Below, piece after piece: positions 16,586 through 24,836 of a DNA stretch of 64,000 nucleotides. The stretch comes from Nocardioides yefusunii. GTDB taxonomy: Bacteria > Actinomycetota > Actinomycetes > Propionibacteriales > Nocardioidaceae. A program made the position numbers and the translations under genes. Position 1 is the stretch's first letter; each line of letters starts with the position of its first letter. Under the pieces are notes generated by a model. That model did not search any database, was not told where the DNA came from, and worked only from the letters and a program-made list of their open reading frames with translations. Location of the stretch: positions 1,674,001 to 1,738,000 of the forward strand of contig NZ_CP034929.1 of assembly GCF_004014875.1 (NCBI RefSeq), written 5' to 3'.

Positions 16586-17599
16586 TCAGGGACGTTCCTC
16601 GCGTCCGTCGCCGTGGGTGGCGAAACGCGGAGTCTCGCGCGGGTGCACCATCGCGCGACTCGGCCACGGCCAGCCACCGAACTCGGTGCGTCGGTAGTCC
16701 TCGAACGCCTCGACGATCTCGGCCTGGGTGTTCATCACGAACGGTCCGTGTGCCGCGACCGGCTCGTCCAGACCGACGCCGGCGAGCACCAGCACGGTGG
16801 CGCCCGCGTCTCCGGCCTGCAGCAGGAGTTCGCCGCGGCTGGTCTGCTCGAACCCGACGCCTTCGGCGACGAGCGTGCCGTTGATGTCGACCGATGCGGC
16901 GTGGCCGTGGACGTAGAGGGCGCGTTCGGTGCGATCAGTGCCCACGTCGGGCAACGTCAACTGCGCCCCGGGGGCGAGGGTGACGAGCCAGAGCGCGAGG
17001 TCGGAGGAAGAATCTGCCGCCCACGAACGACTCGGGGGTGCCAGCGCGGTGACGTCCTCGAAGGTTCCGGCGATCACCTTGACGCTGGCGCCGTCGCGGG
17101 TGACGACGGGGATGGCTTCGTTCCACTGCATGGTGAACTCGGCCGGGGCGCTCTTGTCCTTGGCGGGGAGGTTGAGCCACACCTGGTACAGCTCGAAGGT
17201 GTTGGGGCCATCAGTGCTGAGCAGCGGGAACATCTCTGCGTGGGAGACACCGTTGCCGGCCGTCACCCACTGCACGTCGCCGGCGCCGTAGCGGGCGCTG
17301 GCGCCGGTGGAGTCGGCGTGGTCGACGTACCCCTGGGTGACCACGGTGATGGTCTCGAACCCGCGGTGCGGGTGTGCAGGGAAGCCGGGGACGGTGTCGC
17401 CGTGGTACATGCTCCACGATCCGTCCGAGGCGACAGAGGGTGCCATCTCGGCAGTGCCCGCAGGGTAGGCGTCGAGGTGGTGCACGGCGAACAGGAACGG
17501 GCCGGTGCCCTGCCAGGGGCGTCCCAGGTTGATGGTGCGCCCGGTGGCGGCGGGCGCAGTAGATGCGGTGGAGTTGCGAGTGTTCATCTCGGTGTTCAT
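16586..17599 (-). CDS. Pirin family protein
   Basis: A 337-residue bicupin. The N-terminal cupin has the pirin metal motif HPHRGFETITVV and HAEMF; the C-terminal cupin and a VMNTQAEIVEAFEDYRRTEFGGW tail are typical. Bacterial pirins bind iron and some have quercetinase activity. The ATG at 17599 follows AAAGGACA; upstream frame is antisense. It is the second gene after the NADP-binding reductase (61 nt gap), probably under the same palindromic operator. Confidence 0.88.
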   Translation of the reverse strand: MNTEMNTRNSTASTAPAATGRTINLGRPWQGTGPFLFAVHHLDAYPAGTAEMAPSVASDGSWSMYHGDTVPGFPAHPHRGFETITVVTQGYVDHADSTGASARYGAGDVQWVTAGNGVSHAEMFPLLSTDGPNTFELYQVWLNLPAKDKSAPAEFTMQWNEAIPVVTRDGASVKVIAGTFEDVTALAPPSRSWAADSSSDLALWLVTLAPGAQLTLPDVGTDRTERALYVHGHAASVDINGTLVAEGVGFEQTSRGELLLQAGDAGATVLVLAGVGLDEPVAAHGPFVMNTQAEIVEAFEDYRRTEFGGWPWPSRAMVHPRETPRFATHGDGREERP

Positions 17600-17660
17600 G
17601 TCAGTGTCCTTTCGACAGTTGGAACGAAGACGGTTGCGTGTGGGCAGCTGAGGGTCAGGC

Positions 17661-18344
17661 TCAGCCGAGGGTGGGTTCGGGGCCTGCGAAGGCGGCCATC
17701 TCCTCGGCGCTGAGCACGGCGCGTCCCCAGTGGCCCGGGGCGCGGTTGAACCGGCCGCCGATCTCGAGGTCACCCGAGACCGACAGGTCCCCGACCAACC
17801 AAGGCTTCCAGCCGGTGAGTGCGAGGAGTTCACGGGCCGGGGACGCGGTGGCGTCGGAGTCAGCGGCGAACGGAAGGGCTGCGATCGGGTCGAGGTCGGC
17901 GGCGGCACGGATCGCGGCCGTGGGGAGCATCGAGAACACCTTGACGTGTCCGGTCCCGGCAGGGAGCAGGCTGGCCACGAACCCGCCGGCGGAGCCCTGG
18001 GGCGGGGTGCGGGGAATGATGCCCTGCGGGGTGACGTCGAGCGGGTTGGAGACGTCGACGAGGATCTTGCCCACGAGGCCGTCCCCCAGTTCGGCGATCA
18101 CCGCACGTTGGGGTGCGTCCCACAGAGTGGTGAGGAAGACGAAGCGTTGGCCCTCGACGGCGTCACGGGCGGTGTCGGCGACGGTGACGTCTGCGTCGTT
18201 GGCAACGAGGCGAACCGCTGCAGCGGCGGCTTCTGCCTTGTCGCGTCGGTGGTGGTGGAGCACGACGTCGACGCCGTGCGAGGCGAACAGTTGGGCGATG
18301 GCGGTGCCGTGGCGGCCCGGGCCGATCAACGCGATCGAGGTCAT
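17661..18344 (-). CDS. NADPH-dependent F420 reductase-like protein
   Basis: A 227-residue single-domain oxidoreductase. The N-terminus MTSIALIGPGRHGTAIAQ is a Rossmann dinucleotide site, and LVDVSNPLDVTPQG plus KVFSMLP match the F420:NADP oxidoreductase / NAD(P)-binding family. Without seeing F420 partners, a general NADP-dependent reductase is equally likely. The ATG follows CAGGAG. A perfect 30-bp palindrome lies 59-88 nt upstream, so the gene and the pirin downstream are probably repressor-controlled. Confidence 0.75.
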   Translation of the reverse strand: MTSIALIGPGRHGTAIAQLFASHGVDVVLHHHRRDKAEAAAAAVRLVANDADVTVADTARDAVEGQRFVFLTTLWDAPQRAVIAELGDGLVGKILVDVSNPLDVTPQGIIPRTPPQGSAGGFVASLLPAGTGHVKVFSMLPTAAIRAAADLDPIAALPFAADSDATASPARELLALTGWKPWLVGDLSVSGDLEIGGRFNRAPGHWGRAVLSAEEMAAFAGPEPTLG

Positions 18345-18402
18345 GGCGTGCTCCTGGGGATGGATGGTCGGGATCGCTGCGATCGGCTGATCTGCACGAA
18401 CC

Positions 18403-18432
18403 CCTCATTGTCTGTAACTACAGACAATGAGG
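18403..18432. promoter_or_regulatory. Perfect 30-bp palindromic operator
   Basis: CCTCATTGTCTGTA (18403-18416), centre AC, then TACAGACAATGAGG (18419-18432): 14 bp per arm with no mismatch. It lies in the spacer upstream of the reductase-pirin pair. Its size and symmetry fit a TetR, MarR or HxlR-type dimer site; no such regulator gene is adjacent. Confidence 0.75.
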
Positions 18433-18497
18433 TTCCATTCCCTGACGTTCTCGCGTTCTCTCCAGCGAGAACGGCCCGGACGTCGCGGACCTCTGGC

Positions 18498-18908
18498 TCA
18501 GGTGAGCTGCGCGGGGTTCTCGGAGAACATGTAGAGCCGGATCCGCCACCCTCCCGGCTCACCCTCACCCGCAGGGACGAGCACGAACGTCTCCCGGAAC
18601 CACGACGCCCGCACGCTGCCGTCAGCCACGGTGTGCACCCGTGCAGGTTCTTCGCAGCGCACCACCGCCATCTCCTCGCTCACGACCGTGGACGTGACCT
18701 GCAACTGCCCCTCGATCCGGATGGTGGCGAACGTGTCGAGGTAGAACTGCCGCACCGCAGCAGTGCCACGCACACTGCGCAGCCCCTCGGGCACGATCTC
18801 GGCATTCGCGGTGTACAGCTCGAGGATCGCGTCGGCGTCACCTGCGCCGAGCATTTCGCCGTACCGCAGGACGACGTCTGCGGGCGCTGAAGAAGGTCCG
18901 AGGGCCAC
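18498..18908 (-). CDS. SnoaL-like / NTF2-fold protein
   Basis: A 136-residue protein with the SnoaL-like layout: DVVLRYGEMLGAGDADAILELYTANAEIVPEG, then RGTAAVRQFYLDTF and a beta-sheet ending in WRIRLYMFSE. The family includes ketosteroid-isomerase-like enzymes, binding proteins and limiting factors; no catalytic role can be assigned. The GTG start at 18908 has only a weak AGG upstream. It is on the same strand as, and 153 nt upstream of, the reductase gene, with the palindrome between them. Confidence 0.75.
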   Translation of the reverse strand: MALGPSSAPADVVLRYGEMLGAGDADAILELYTANAEIVPEGLRSVRGTAAVRQFYLDTFATIRIEGQLQVTSTVVSEEMAVVRCEEPARVHTVADGSVRASWFRETFVLVPAGEGEPGGWRIRLYMFSENPAQLT

Positions 18909-19044
18909 TGCCTACCGCTCCGTTCGCACCGGCCCCGGCAGGGCCACCTGGTGCGACGATTCCCCGTAGCCGTCGATGTGTCAACGCTCCTTGAGAGACA
19001 CAGGCAAGAACTGAACACCGCCGACGCGAGGGCCGGGCGGAGTC

Positions 19045-19050
19045 CATACT
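19045..19050 (+). promoter_or_regulatory. -10 box CATACT, leaderless start
   Basis: CATACT ends 6 nt before the GTG at 19057; no ribosome site is present. Confidence 0.45.
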
Positions 19051-19056
19051 GACCCA

Positions 19057-20490
19057 GTGCGAACCGGGACCCACGACACGTCGCAGCGCAGCAGTGCCCT
19101 GACCTGGCCTGTTCTCATCGCTGCACTCCTCGCTCTAGCCGTGCGCATCGCCCTCGTCGGGTTGCCACTCGCCGCCGACGAGGGTGGTTACCTGCACGCC
19201 GCAGCTCAGTGGCGTCCGGGCACCTCCACCTACGGAGACCACTTCGTCGACCGGCCGCCACTGCTGATGGCGCTCTTCGCTCTCGCCGACGCCTGCGGGG
19301 GCACTGTCGCGCTCCGCGTGATCGGAATGCTCGCCACCCTCGCCAGCATCCTCCTGGCGAGCCGCATCGGTGGAACTCCGGCTGCCGTGACAGCCGCAGT
19401 CATGCTCACCATGGCGTCCTTCGAACCGTTCGCCATCAACGGTGAACTCCTCGCCGTGCCCTTCGTCCTGGCCAGCGCCTGGGCACTCCTGCGAGCTCTC
19501 GATGCCACCCGACGGACCGGGGTCTGGGCCGCCGCATCGGGGTGTGCCGCAGCGTGTGCGTTCCTGGTGAAGCAGAACGTCGTCGACGGGTTCGTCCTGG
19601 TCGTGGTCCTGCTGGGTGTTGTCGCTTGGCGAGGCACACAACCCGAGCGCCGCGCCACGGGACGTCTTCTCGCCGCGGGCATCGCGGGAGCACTGCTCAC
19701 GGTCCTCGCAGTACTCGCCCTCGCTGCACTGGCCGGCACCAGTCCCGCCGACCTGTGGGACGCCGTCGTCGTGTTCCGTCTGGATGCGGCCCACTCGATG
19801 GCGAATCTGCCTGATGCCGGAGCGGACCGACGTCGCGTCGCTCTGGCCTGGACCGCACTGCTGAGCGCGGTGCCCCTGGTCGTGGCGGCCTGCCTGGTCC
19901 GACGCCCCGCCGATCCCCGACAGCGGGCTCTGCGGATCACCGCCCTGGCACTCCTGACCTGGGAGATCGTCGCGATCGTCGCCGGAGGCGGCTACTGGAG
20001 CCACTACCTGATCGGCCTGACCCCCGGAGTCGTCCTGCTGGTCGCCAGCACCCGCCCGGTCCGCCTGCTCCGTGCAGCGCTCGCTGTGGCACTGGTGGCC
20101 GCAGTGGTGCAGCTCGTCGTCGTCGATCACGCCCCCGGACGCGCCGACGACGACGCAGCCGTCGTCACCCACCTCCGCGCCCACGCTCGGGCCGGGGACA
20201 CCCTGGTGGTCGCGTTCGGTCACCCCAACGTCCTGCGCGACTCCGGACTCACCAGCCCCTACGAGCACCTGTGGGTGCTGCCCACCCGCGTCCGCGATCC
20301 CCTCCTGAGTGAACTCACCGCGGTACTCACCTCCCCCGAGGCGCCGGACTGGTTGGTCGTCCACGGCACGTCACTGGCGGGACTCGGCCTCACCCACGCC
20401 AGCGCCCAACGGATCGTGGACCGCGACTACACCCTTGTCGCCACCACCGGGGGCTGGCGGATCCTGCACCGACGTGACCTCTCGGGGTGA
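19057..20490 (+). CDS. GT-C type membrane glycosyltransferase (GT39/ArnT-like)
   Basis: A 477-residue integral membrane protein with about ten hydrophobic helices. Near residues 40-75 it has ADEGGYLHAAAQW and HFVDRPPLLMALFAL, matching the acidic first periplasmic loop and the [DE]xPP motif of PMT/ArnT-type GT-C glycosyltransferases that use polyprenyl-phosphate sugars. The C-terminal soluble part (about 370-477) resembles the periplasmic domain of this family. A polyprenol-phosphate-mannose synthase elsewhere in the window (29345) could supply its donor, though that link is inference. Monocistronic and probably leaderless. Confidence 0.75.
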   Translation: MRTGTHDTSQRSSALTWPVLIAALLALAVRIALVGLPLAADEGGYLHAAAQWRPGTSTYGDHFVDRPPLLMALFALADACGGTVALRVIGMLATLASILLASRIGGTPAAVTAAVMLTMASFEPFAINGELLAVPFVLASAWALLRALDATRRTGVWAAASGCAAACAFLVKQNVVDGFVLVVVLLGVVAWRGTQPERRATGRLLAAGIAGALLTVLAVLALAALAGTSPADLWDAVVVFRLDAAHSMANLPDAGADRRRVALAWTALLSAVPLVVAACLVRRPADPRQRALRITALALLTWEIVAIVAGGGYWSHYLIGLTPGVVLLVASTRPVRLLRAALAVALVAAVVQLVVVDHAPGRADDDAAVVTHLRAHARAGDTLVVAFGHPNVLRDSGLTSPYEHLWVLPTRVRDPLLSELTAVLTSPEAPDWLVVHGTSLAGLGLTHASAQRIVDRDYTLVATTGGWRILHRRDLSG

Positions 20491-20580
20491 CGTCGCCGAG
20501 GCCGAACCCGTCCCGAGGTGCACTGCGTCCGGATAAGGTCAGACCCGTCGACACCAGGCGAACACGGAAGGCCAGTAGAC

Positions 20581-21786
20581 ATGGGACTCATCCAGGCAGC
20601 GATCGGCGCACTCGGCGGCACACTTGCCGACCAGTGGAAGGACTTCTACACGGTCCCCGACGGCCTCGCACCCACCGCAGCACTCTTCGCCGCCGTACCG
20701 CGCGGCCAGAACGCGGGCCGGGGGTCCAACACCAAGGGATCCGACGGCGTCATCACCAACGGCTCCAAGATCGTCGTCCCCGAGGGCTACGGCCTCGTCC
20801 TCATGCAGGACGGAGCCATCACCGGTTTCGCCGCCGAGGCAGGCGCCTACGAGTGGAACTCCGAGGCAGGCGACTCCTCCTCCATCTTCGCCGGCGACGG
20901 CATCGTCTCCCCGCTGATCAAGAACACCTGGGAGCGCTTCAAGTTCGGCGGACGTCCCTCCGCCCAGCAGCGCGCCTACTTCGTGACGCTCAAGGAGATC
21001 CCCAACAACCGCTTCGGCACCCAGTCGGAGATCTACTGGGACGACGCCTACATGAACGCCCAGGTCGGCGCGGTCACCCGAGGCACCTACACCCTCAAGA
21101 TCGTCGACCCGCTCCTCTTCATCAAGGCCTTCGTGCCCGCCGCGTACCTCGAGCCCGGCAAGGTCTTCGACTTCACCGACATCGACAACGACGCCGCCTC
21201 GCAGCTCTTCAACGAAGTCGTGGGCTCGCTGGCTCCCGCGTTCTCGATGTACACCAACGACCCCTCCAAGGGGAACCGGATCACCAAGATCCAGCAGGAC
21301 TCCGTCGGCTTCGCACAGAGCCTGTCGGCCGCCGTCGAGACCAACTACGCCTGGTCCACCGGCCGCGGCCTCCAGATCGTCTCCACCGCCATCATCGCGA
21401 TCGAGTACGACGAGAACACCCGCGAGCTCCTCAAGAACGTCCAGCGGGCCGACGCCCTCTCCGGCGCCCGCGGCAACTCCAACCTCCAGGCCTCCGTCGC
21501 CGCCGGCATGCAGGCCGCCGGCGAGAACGCGGGCCCCGGAGGCATGATCGGCATGGGCATGGCCGCCGGAGGCATCGGCATCGGTGGCCTCCAGCAGCCT
21601 GTCCCCGGAGTCGGCGCCAACTCCGCGCCCGCCCAGGCAGCCCCCGCAGCCCCGGCTCCCGCAGCTGCTGCACCGGCCGCCGACGACCCGATGGCGATCC
21701 TCACCAAGGCCAAGCAGATGCTCGACGCCGGCCTCATCACCCAGGAGGACTACGACGCGGCGAAGGCCAAGGCACTCGGTCTGTGA
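20581..21786 (+). CDS. SPFH-domain protein with C-terminal SHOCT domain (YdjI-like)
   Basis: A 401-residue protein. Residues about 1-320 match the YdjI / virion-core-like SPFH family: GSDGVITNGSKIVVPEGYG, then RPSAQQRAYFVTLKEIP and TRGTYTLKIVDPLLFI. A Gly/Met-rich and Pro/Ala-rich linker leads to a SHOCT module (DDPMAILTKAKQMLDAGLI). SPFH proteins form membrane-associated oligomers; in Bacillus subtilis YdjI sits in a membrane-stress operon. The ATG has GAAGG upstream. It is followed by the zinc-ribbon protein (88 nt, with a hairpin) and a small membrane protein, so the three probably work together at the membrane. Confidence 0.85.
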   Translation: MGLIQAAIGALGGTLADQWKDFYTVPDGLAPTAALFAAVPRGQNAGRGSNTKGSDGVITNGSKIVVPEGYGLVLMQDGAITGFAAEAGAYEWNSEAGDSSSIFAGDGIVSPLIKNTWERFKFGGRPSAQQRAYFVTLKEIPNNRFGTQSEIYWDDAYMNAQVGAVTRGTYTLKIVDPLLFIKAFVPAAYLEPGKVFDFTDIDNDAASQLFNEVVGSLAPAFSMYTNDPSKGNRITKIQQDSVGFAQSLSAAVETNYAWSTGRGLQIVSTAIIAIEYDENTRELLKNVQRADALSGARGNSNLQASVAAGMQAAGENAGPGGMIGMGMAAGGIGIGGLQQPVPGVGANSAPAQAAPAAPAPAAAAPAADDPMAILTKAKQMLDAGLITQEDYDAAKAKALGL

Positions 21787-21793
21787 CCCACCC

Positions 21794-21830
21794 GGTCGCG
21801 CCCCGGAGAACCACTCCCCGGGGCGCGACC
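21794..21830 (+). terminator. Intercistronic hairpin (possible attenuator)
   Basis: GGTCGCGCCCCGG (21794-21806) pairs perfectly with CCGGGGCGCGACC (21818-21830). It separates the SPFH gene from the zinc-ribbon gene and may reduce or protect downstream transcript rather than end it fully. Confidence 0.5.
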
Positions 21831-21874
21831 CGTCGTCCCTCCGCCACCGCACCACCACCGGGAGAACCCAACCG

Positions 21875-23140
21875 ATGAGCACCGACCCGACCGTCTCCGG
21901 CGAGCCAGGACACGACCCCGTGCTCGCCGCCGACGATCCCGTCACCGACACCGTCGTCAATCCCGGCGCCGCCGAGCCCGATCCGGTCATCGACACCCGC
22001 AACACCGCCCTGCACGACGGCGTCAACCGCTGCCCCAAGTGCGGCTCCACCGAGATCCAGCTCCGCGTCAGCACCCAGATGTTGATCTGCCTCTTCTGCC
22101 GCCACGAATGGGCCGAGGAGAGCATCGACCCCACCATCAGCGGCGACGGAACCCTCGACGACCTCTCCGGGACCACCATCGCTTCCGGAGCCAGCGACAT
22201 CACCTCCGACGAAGGCATGGCCTCCTTCAAGTGCGGTGGCTGCGGCGCCGAAGTCGTGGTCAACACCTCCGAGTCGATGTCGTCACGCTGCCACTGGTGC
22301 CGTCACGTCCTCACCGTCAACGAACAGATGCCCAACGGCGCCGTCCCTGACGCCGTGCTCCCGTTCAAGGTGACCCGCGACCAGGCGGTCAAGCACATCT
22401 CCGACTTCGCCGGATCCCGACGGCTGTTCGCCGACCGCACCTTCCGCAAGGAGTTCACCCCCGGCAACGTCGTCGGCGTCTACCTGCCCTACATGGTCGT
22501 CGACTCACGCGCCACCGGCACCGTCGCAGGCAAGGGCGAGATCGAGACCCGCCGCTACACCCGCAAGCACGGCGAGACCGAGACCACCTACTACGACGCC
22601 GACGTCTACCAGGTCGAACGCAACGTCACCTTCACCGTCGACGACCTCACCATCGAGTCCGCCACCAGCCGTACCTCCGACGTGCGGGTCAACACCAACA
22701 ACGTCATCAACACGATCCTGCCCTTCGACACGAAGAACGCCGTCCGGTGGAACGCCAACTACCTGGTCGGCTACACCTCTGAACGACGCGACCAGGACGT
22801 CTCCACCATGGTTCCCGTCCTCGAGGACCAACTGCTCTCCATCACCCGCTCCCAGGTCGAGAAGAGCATCAAGAAGTTCGACCGCGGAGTCCGCTGGGAG
22901 AACGAGAAGATCGACGTCCACGGCACCCGATGGGTCTCGATGTACCTCCCGGTCTGGCTGTACTCCTACTACCACGAGCACAAGGGCCGCCCGATGGTCC
23001 ACTACATCGCCGTCAACGGCCGCACCGGCGAGACCATGGGATCGGTCCCGGTCTCCCACGGACGCCTCCTGATGGCCGCACTCACCACCGGCACCGTCCT
23101 CGAAGGCATCGCCCTGGCCATCATCGGAGCGACCCTGTGA
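21875..23140 (+). CDS. TFIIB-type zinc-ribbon membrane protein
   Basis: A 421-residue protein. Two zinc ribbons lie near the N-terminus: CPKC...CLFC (about 53-77) and CGGC...CHWC (about 121-145). A central beta-rich domain with YLPYMVVDSRATG and a long charged region follow, and the C-terminus ends in a hydrophobic helix (LLMAALTTGTVLEGIALAIIGATL). This arrangement matches proteins annotated TFIIB-type zinc-ribbon-containing, which commonly follow YdjI-like SPFH genes. Function is unknown. GGGAGAA precedes the ATG, and its stop overlaps the next start (GTGA). Confidence 0.8.
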   Translation: MSTDPTVSGEPGHDPVLAADDPVTDTVVNPGAAEPDPVIDTRNTALHDGVNRCPKCGSTEIQLRVSTQMLICLFCRHEWAEESIDPTISGDGTLDDLSGTTIASGASDITSDEGMASFKCGGCGAEVVVNTSESMSSRCHWCRHVLTVNEQMPNGAVPDAVLPFKVTRDQAVKHISDFAGSRRLFADRTFRKEFTPGNVVGVYLPYMVVDSRATGTVAGKGEIETRRYTRKHGETETTYYDADVYQVERNVTFTVDDLTIESATSRTSDVRVNTNNVINTILPFDTKNAVRWNANYLVGYTSERRDQDVSTMVPVLEDQLLSITRSQVEKSIKKFDRGVRWENEKIDVHGTRWVSMYLPVWLYSYYHEHKGRPMVHYIAVNGRTGETMGSVPVSHGRLLMAALTTGTVLEGIALAIIGATL

Positions 23141-23475
23141 GCATCCTCGCGACCCTCCTCGACCCCGCCACCCTGCAGCTCGGCCTCGACGTCCTCCGCG
23201 CCGCCGAGTACGACAGCTACGACACCGACGACGACGGCGGAATCCTCCTGCTGCTCGCCCTCGGACCCGCTGGCGCCGGCCTCGTCTACTGGAGCCTCTA
23301 CCGCTACTACCGCAACACCGACAAGAGTCACGACTTCGAACGCGAGACCACGATCGAGGCCCAGCCCGTCACCGGCGGCGAACGCAAGGTCGGCGACCGC
23401 AACGGCACCACCTCCAGCAGCATCGACAACGCCAACGGCCGCGCACACCGCAAGCGCGTCAACCGCTTCTCCTGA
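23137..23475 (+). CDS. Small single-span membrane protein of the SPFH operon
   Basis: A 112-residue protein starting at a GTG that overlaps the preceding stop codon, so it is translationally coupled. After an acidic stretch (SYDTDDDGG) a hydrophobic segment ILLLLALGPAGAGLVYWSLY spans the membrane once, followed by a polar tail with basic C-terminus (AHRKRVNRFS). No family is recognised. Tight coupling suggests it is a partner of the zinc-ribbon and SPFH proteins. Confidence 0.7.
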   Translation: MSILATLLDPATLQLGLDVLRAAEYDSYDTDDDGGILLLLALGPAGAGLVYWSLYRYYRNTDKSHDFERETTIEAQPVTGGERKVGDRNGTTSSSIDNANGRAHRKRVNRFS

Positions 23476-23477
23476 CA

Positions 23478-23523
23478 CCAGGCGTCCCCAGCCCCTTGTC
23501 CCGCTCGGGCCGGGGACGCTTGG
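23478..23523 (+). terminator. Hairpin terminator after SPFH operon
   Basis: CCAGGCGTCCCC (23478-23489) pairs with GGGGACGCTTGG (23512-23523) with one G-T wobble. It encloses the TTG at 23496, which argues against using that codon as the next gene's start. Confidence 0.55.
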
Positions 23524-23531
23524 ATGGCTGG

Positions 23532-24734
23532 ATGGACGACGTCATCCCGCTGCCCACCGACCTCCCGCAGGTCACCGGTCTCCTCGCGTCCCGGGGACGG
23601 AGCGGTCACGCCTGGGCTGCGGGGATGTGGCAGCAGGACCCCTTGGCCGACGCCGTCGTCAACGACACCGACTCCGCAGCCGGACGCGCCGTCCGCACGG
23701 CTCTGCGCGACGGCATCGGTGACCTCGACGCCCTCCCTGCCAGCTTTCCCGCATCGGCGCGCGCCCTGCTGACCCAGGTGAGCACCGCCCCGGAGTGGCT
23801 GGAACGCGACCGTCTCGACCGGGCCGCGGACGTCCTGGTCCGCTACACAGCCCAGTGGGGGCTGGTCCTGGGCGCTGCCTCCCTGCTGCGCGGCGCCGAC
23901 AACCGAGTGGCAGCGATGCCTCTGGTGCTCACCGGCCGCTACGGGAACGAGCCCGCCGTACGGTCGATCGAGGTCGGAGCCTGGCTGCAGCAGATCACGC
24001 GTCGCGGCGGCATGGAAGTCGACGGACCCGGTTTCCAGCACACCGTCCGGGTGCGGATGATCCATGCCCACGTCAGGCGTCACGTGGGGGCACTCCCCGA
24101 CTGGGACGAGGCCCGATGGGGCGTGCCGGTGCCGCAGTCCTACATGGCGTTCACCCTGGCGGAGTTCGGTCACGTCTCCCTGGCGGCGATGGAGCGTCTC
24201 GGGGCGAGGCTGCGTCCCGACGAGCTCGCCGACGTCTACCACCTGTGGCGCTACGTCGGGCACCTGATCGGGGTCGAGGAGGCACTCAACCCCGTCGACG
24301 AGGCCGACCACGTCCGGATCGAGGAGTTCTACTCCCTCACCTCCCCCGGACCCGACGAGCACAGCAAGGCGTTCTGTCGCGCCCTCACCGAGCAGTACCT
24401 GGCTCCTCAGCTCGCGGCCATGCTGCCCGGACCCGACGCATGGCGACAGAAGTTCGCCCTCAGCACCATGTACGGGATGTCGCGGATCTTCCTCGGCCAG
24501 CAGGCAGCCGATGCACTCGACGTGCCCGACGGTGTCGCCAAGTTCGTGCTCCGGGCAGCCCGTCCCCTGCTGCTCGGCCTCGACCAGACGCGCCTGCTGA
24601 TCCAGGGACGTGATGGCGCCACCCGACGCGGGTACGTGGCGCGCGACCGGGAGCTCGCGCGCCTGAGGGCCGAGCAGGAGATGACGCACGACCTCGTCGA
24701 CTCAGTACCGGGCGCAGTGGGCCACCAGGGATGA
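23532..24734 (+). CDS. Oxygenase MpaB/DUF2236 family protein
   Basis: A 400-residue protein from ATG 23532 (MDDVIPLPTDLP). It has the DUF2236 features GSHAWAAGMW-like opening, LTGRYGNE, a VRMIHAHVRRH helix and FTLAEFGHVSL, related to MpaB and latex-clearing protein, which are heme b oxygenases. The His-containing helix is the likely heme-binding region. Substrate unknown. A TTG at 23496 is rejected because it lies inside a terminator hairpin. It follows the SPFH operon but is separated by that hairpin. Confidence 0.8.
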   Translation: MDDVIPLPTDLPQVTGLLASRGRSGHAWAAGMWQQDPLADAVVNDTDSAAGRAVRTALRDGIGDLDALPASFPASARALLTQVSTAPEWLERDRLDRAADVLVRYTAQWGLVLGAASLLRGADNRVAAMPLVLTGRYGNEPAVRSIEVGAWLQQITRRGGMEVDGPGFQHTVRVRMIHAHVRRHVGALPDWDEARWGVPVPQSYMAFTLAEFGHVSLAAMERLGARLRPDELADVYHLWRYVGHLIGVEEALNPVDEADHVRIEEFYSLTSPGPDEHSKAFCRALTEQYLAPQLAAMLPGPDAWRQKFALSTMYGMSRIFLGQQAADALDVPDGVAKFVLRAARPLLLGLDQTRLLIQGRDGATRRGYVARDRELARLRAEQEMTHDLVDSVPGAVGHQG

Positions 24735-24824
24735 ACCCCTCGCCGTAGGTGCGGGGTGAGCGTGAGCGACATGGTTTACGTCGACTACCTCTCAGACTTT
24801 CTGGTGTTGCGCTTAACGGTCACG

Positions 24825-24830
24825 TAGGGT
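24825..24830 (+). promoter_or_regulatory. -10 box TAGGGT, leaderless start
   Basis: TAGGGT ends 6 nt before the ATG at 24837; CTGGTG at 24801-24806 with an 18-nt spacer could be the -35. Confidence 0.5.
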
Positions 24831-24836
24831 GATGGC

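Noticed and set aside
18403..18432. PafBC RecA-NDp type promoter (TTGTC-containing)
   Set aside because: TTGTCTGTA differs from the motif at key positions and lacks a properly spaced TAnnnT; the palindrome explains the sequence better.
23496..23531. Upstream TTG start for the MpaB-like gene
   Set aside because: It lies inside the loop of a terminator-like hairpin; the ATG at 23532 matches the family better.
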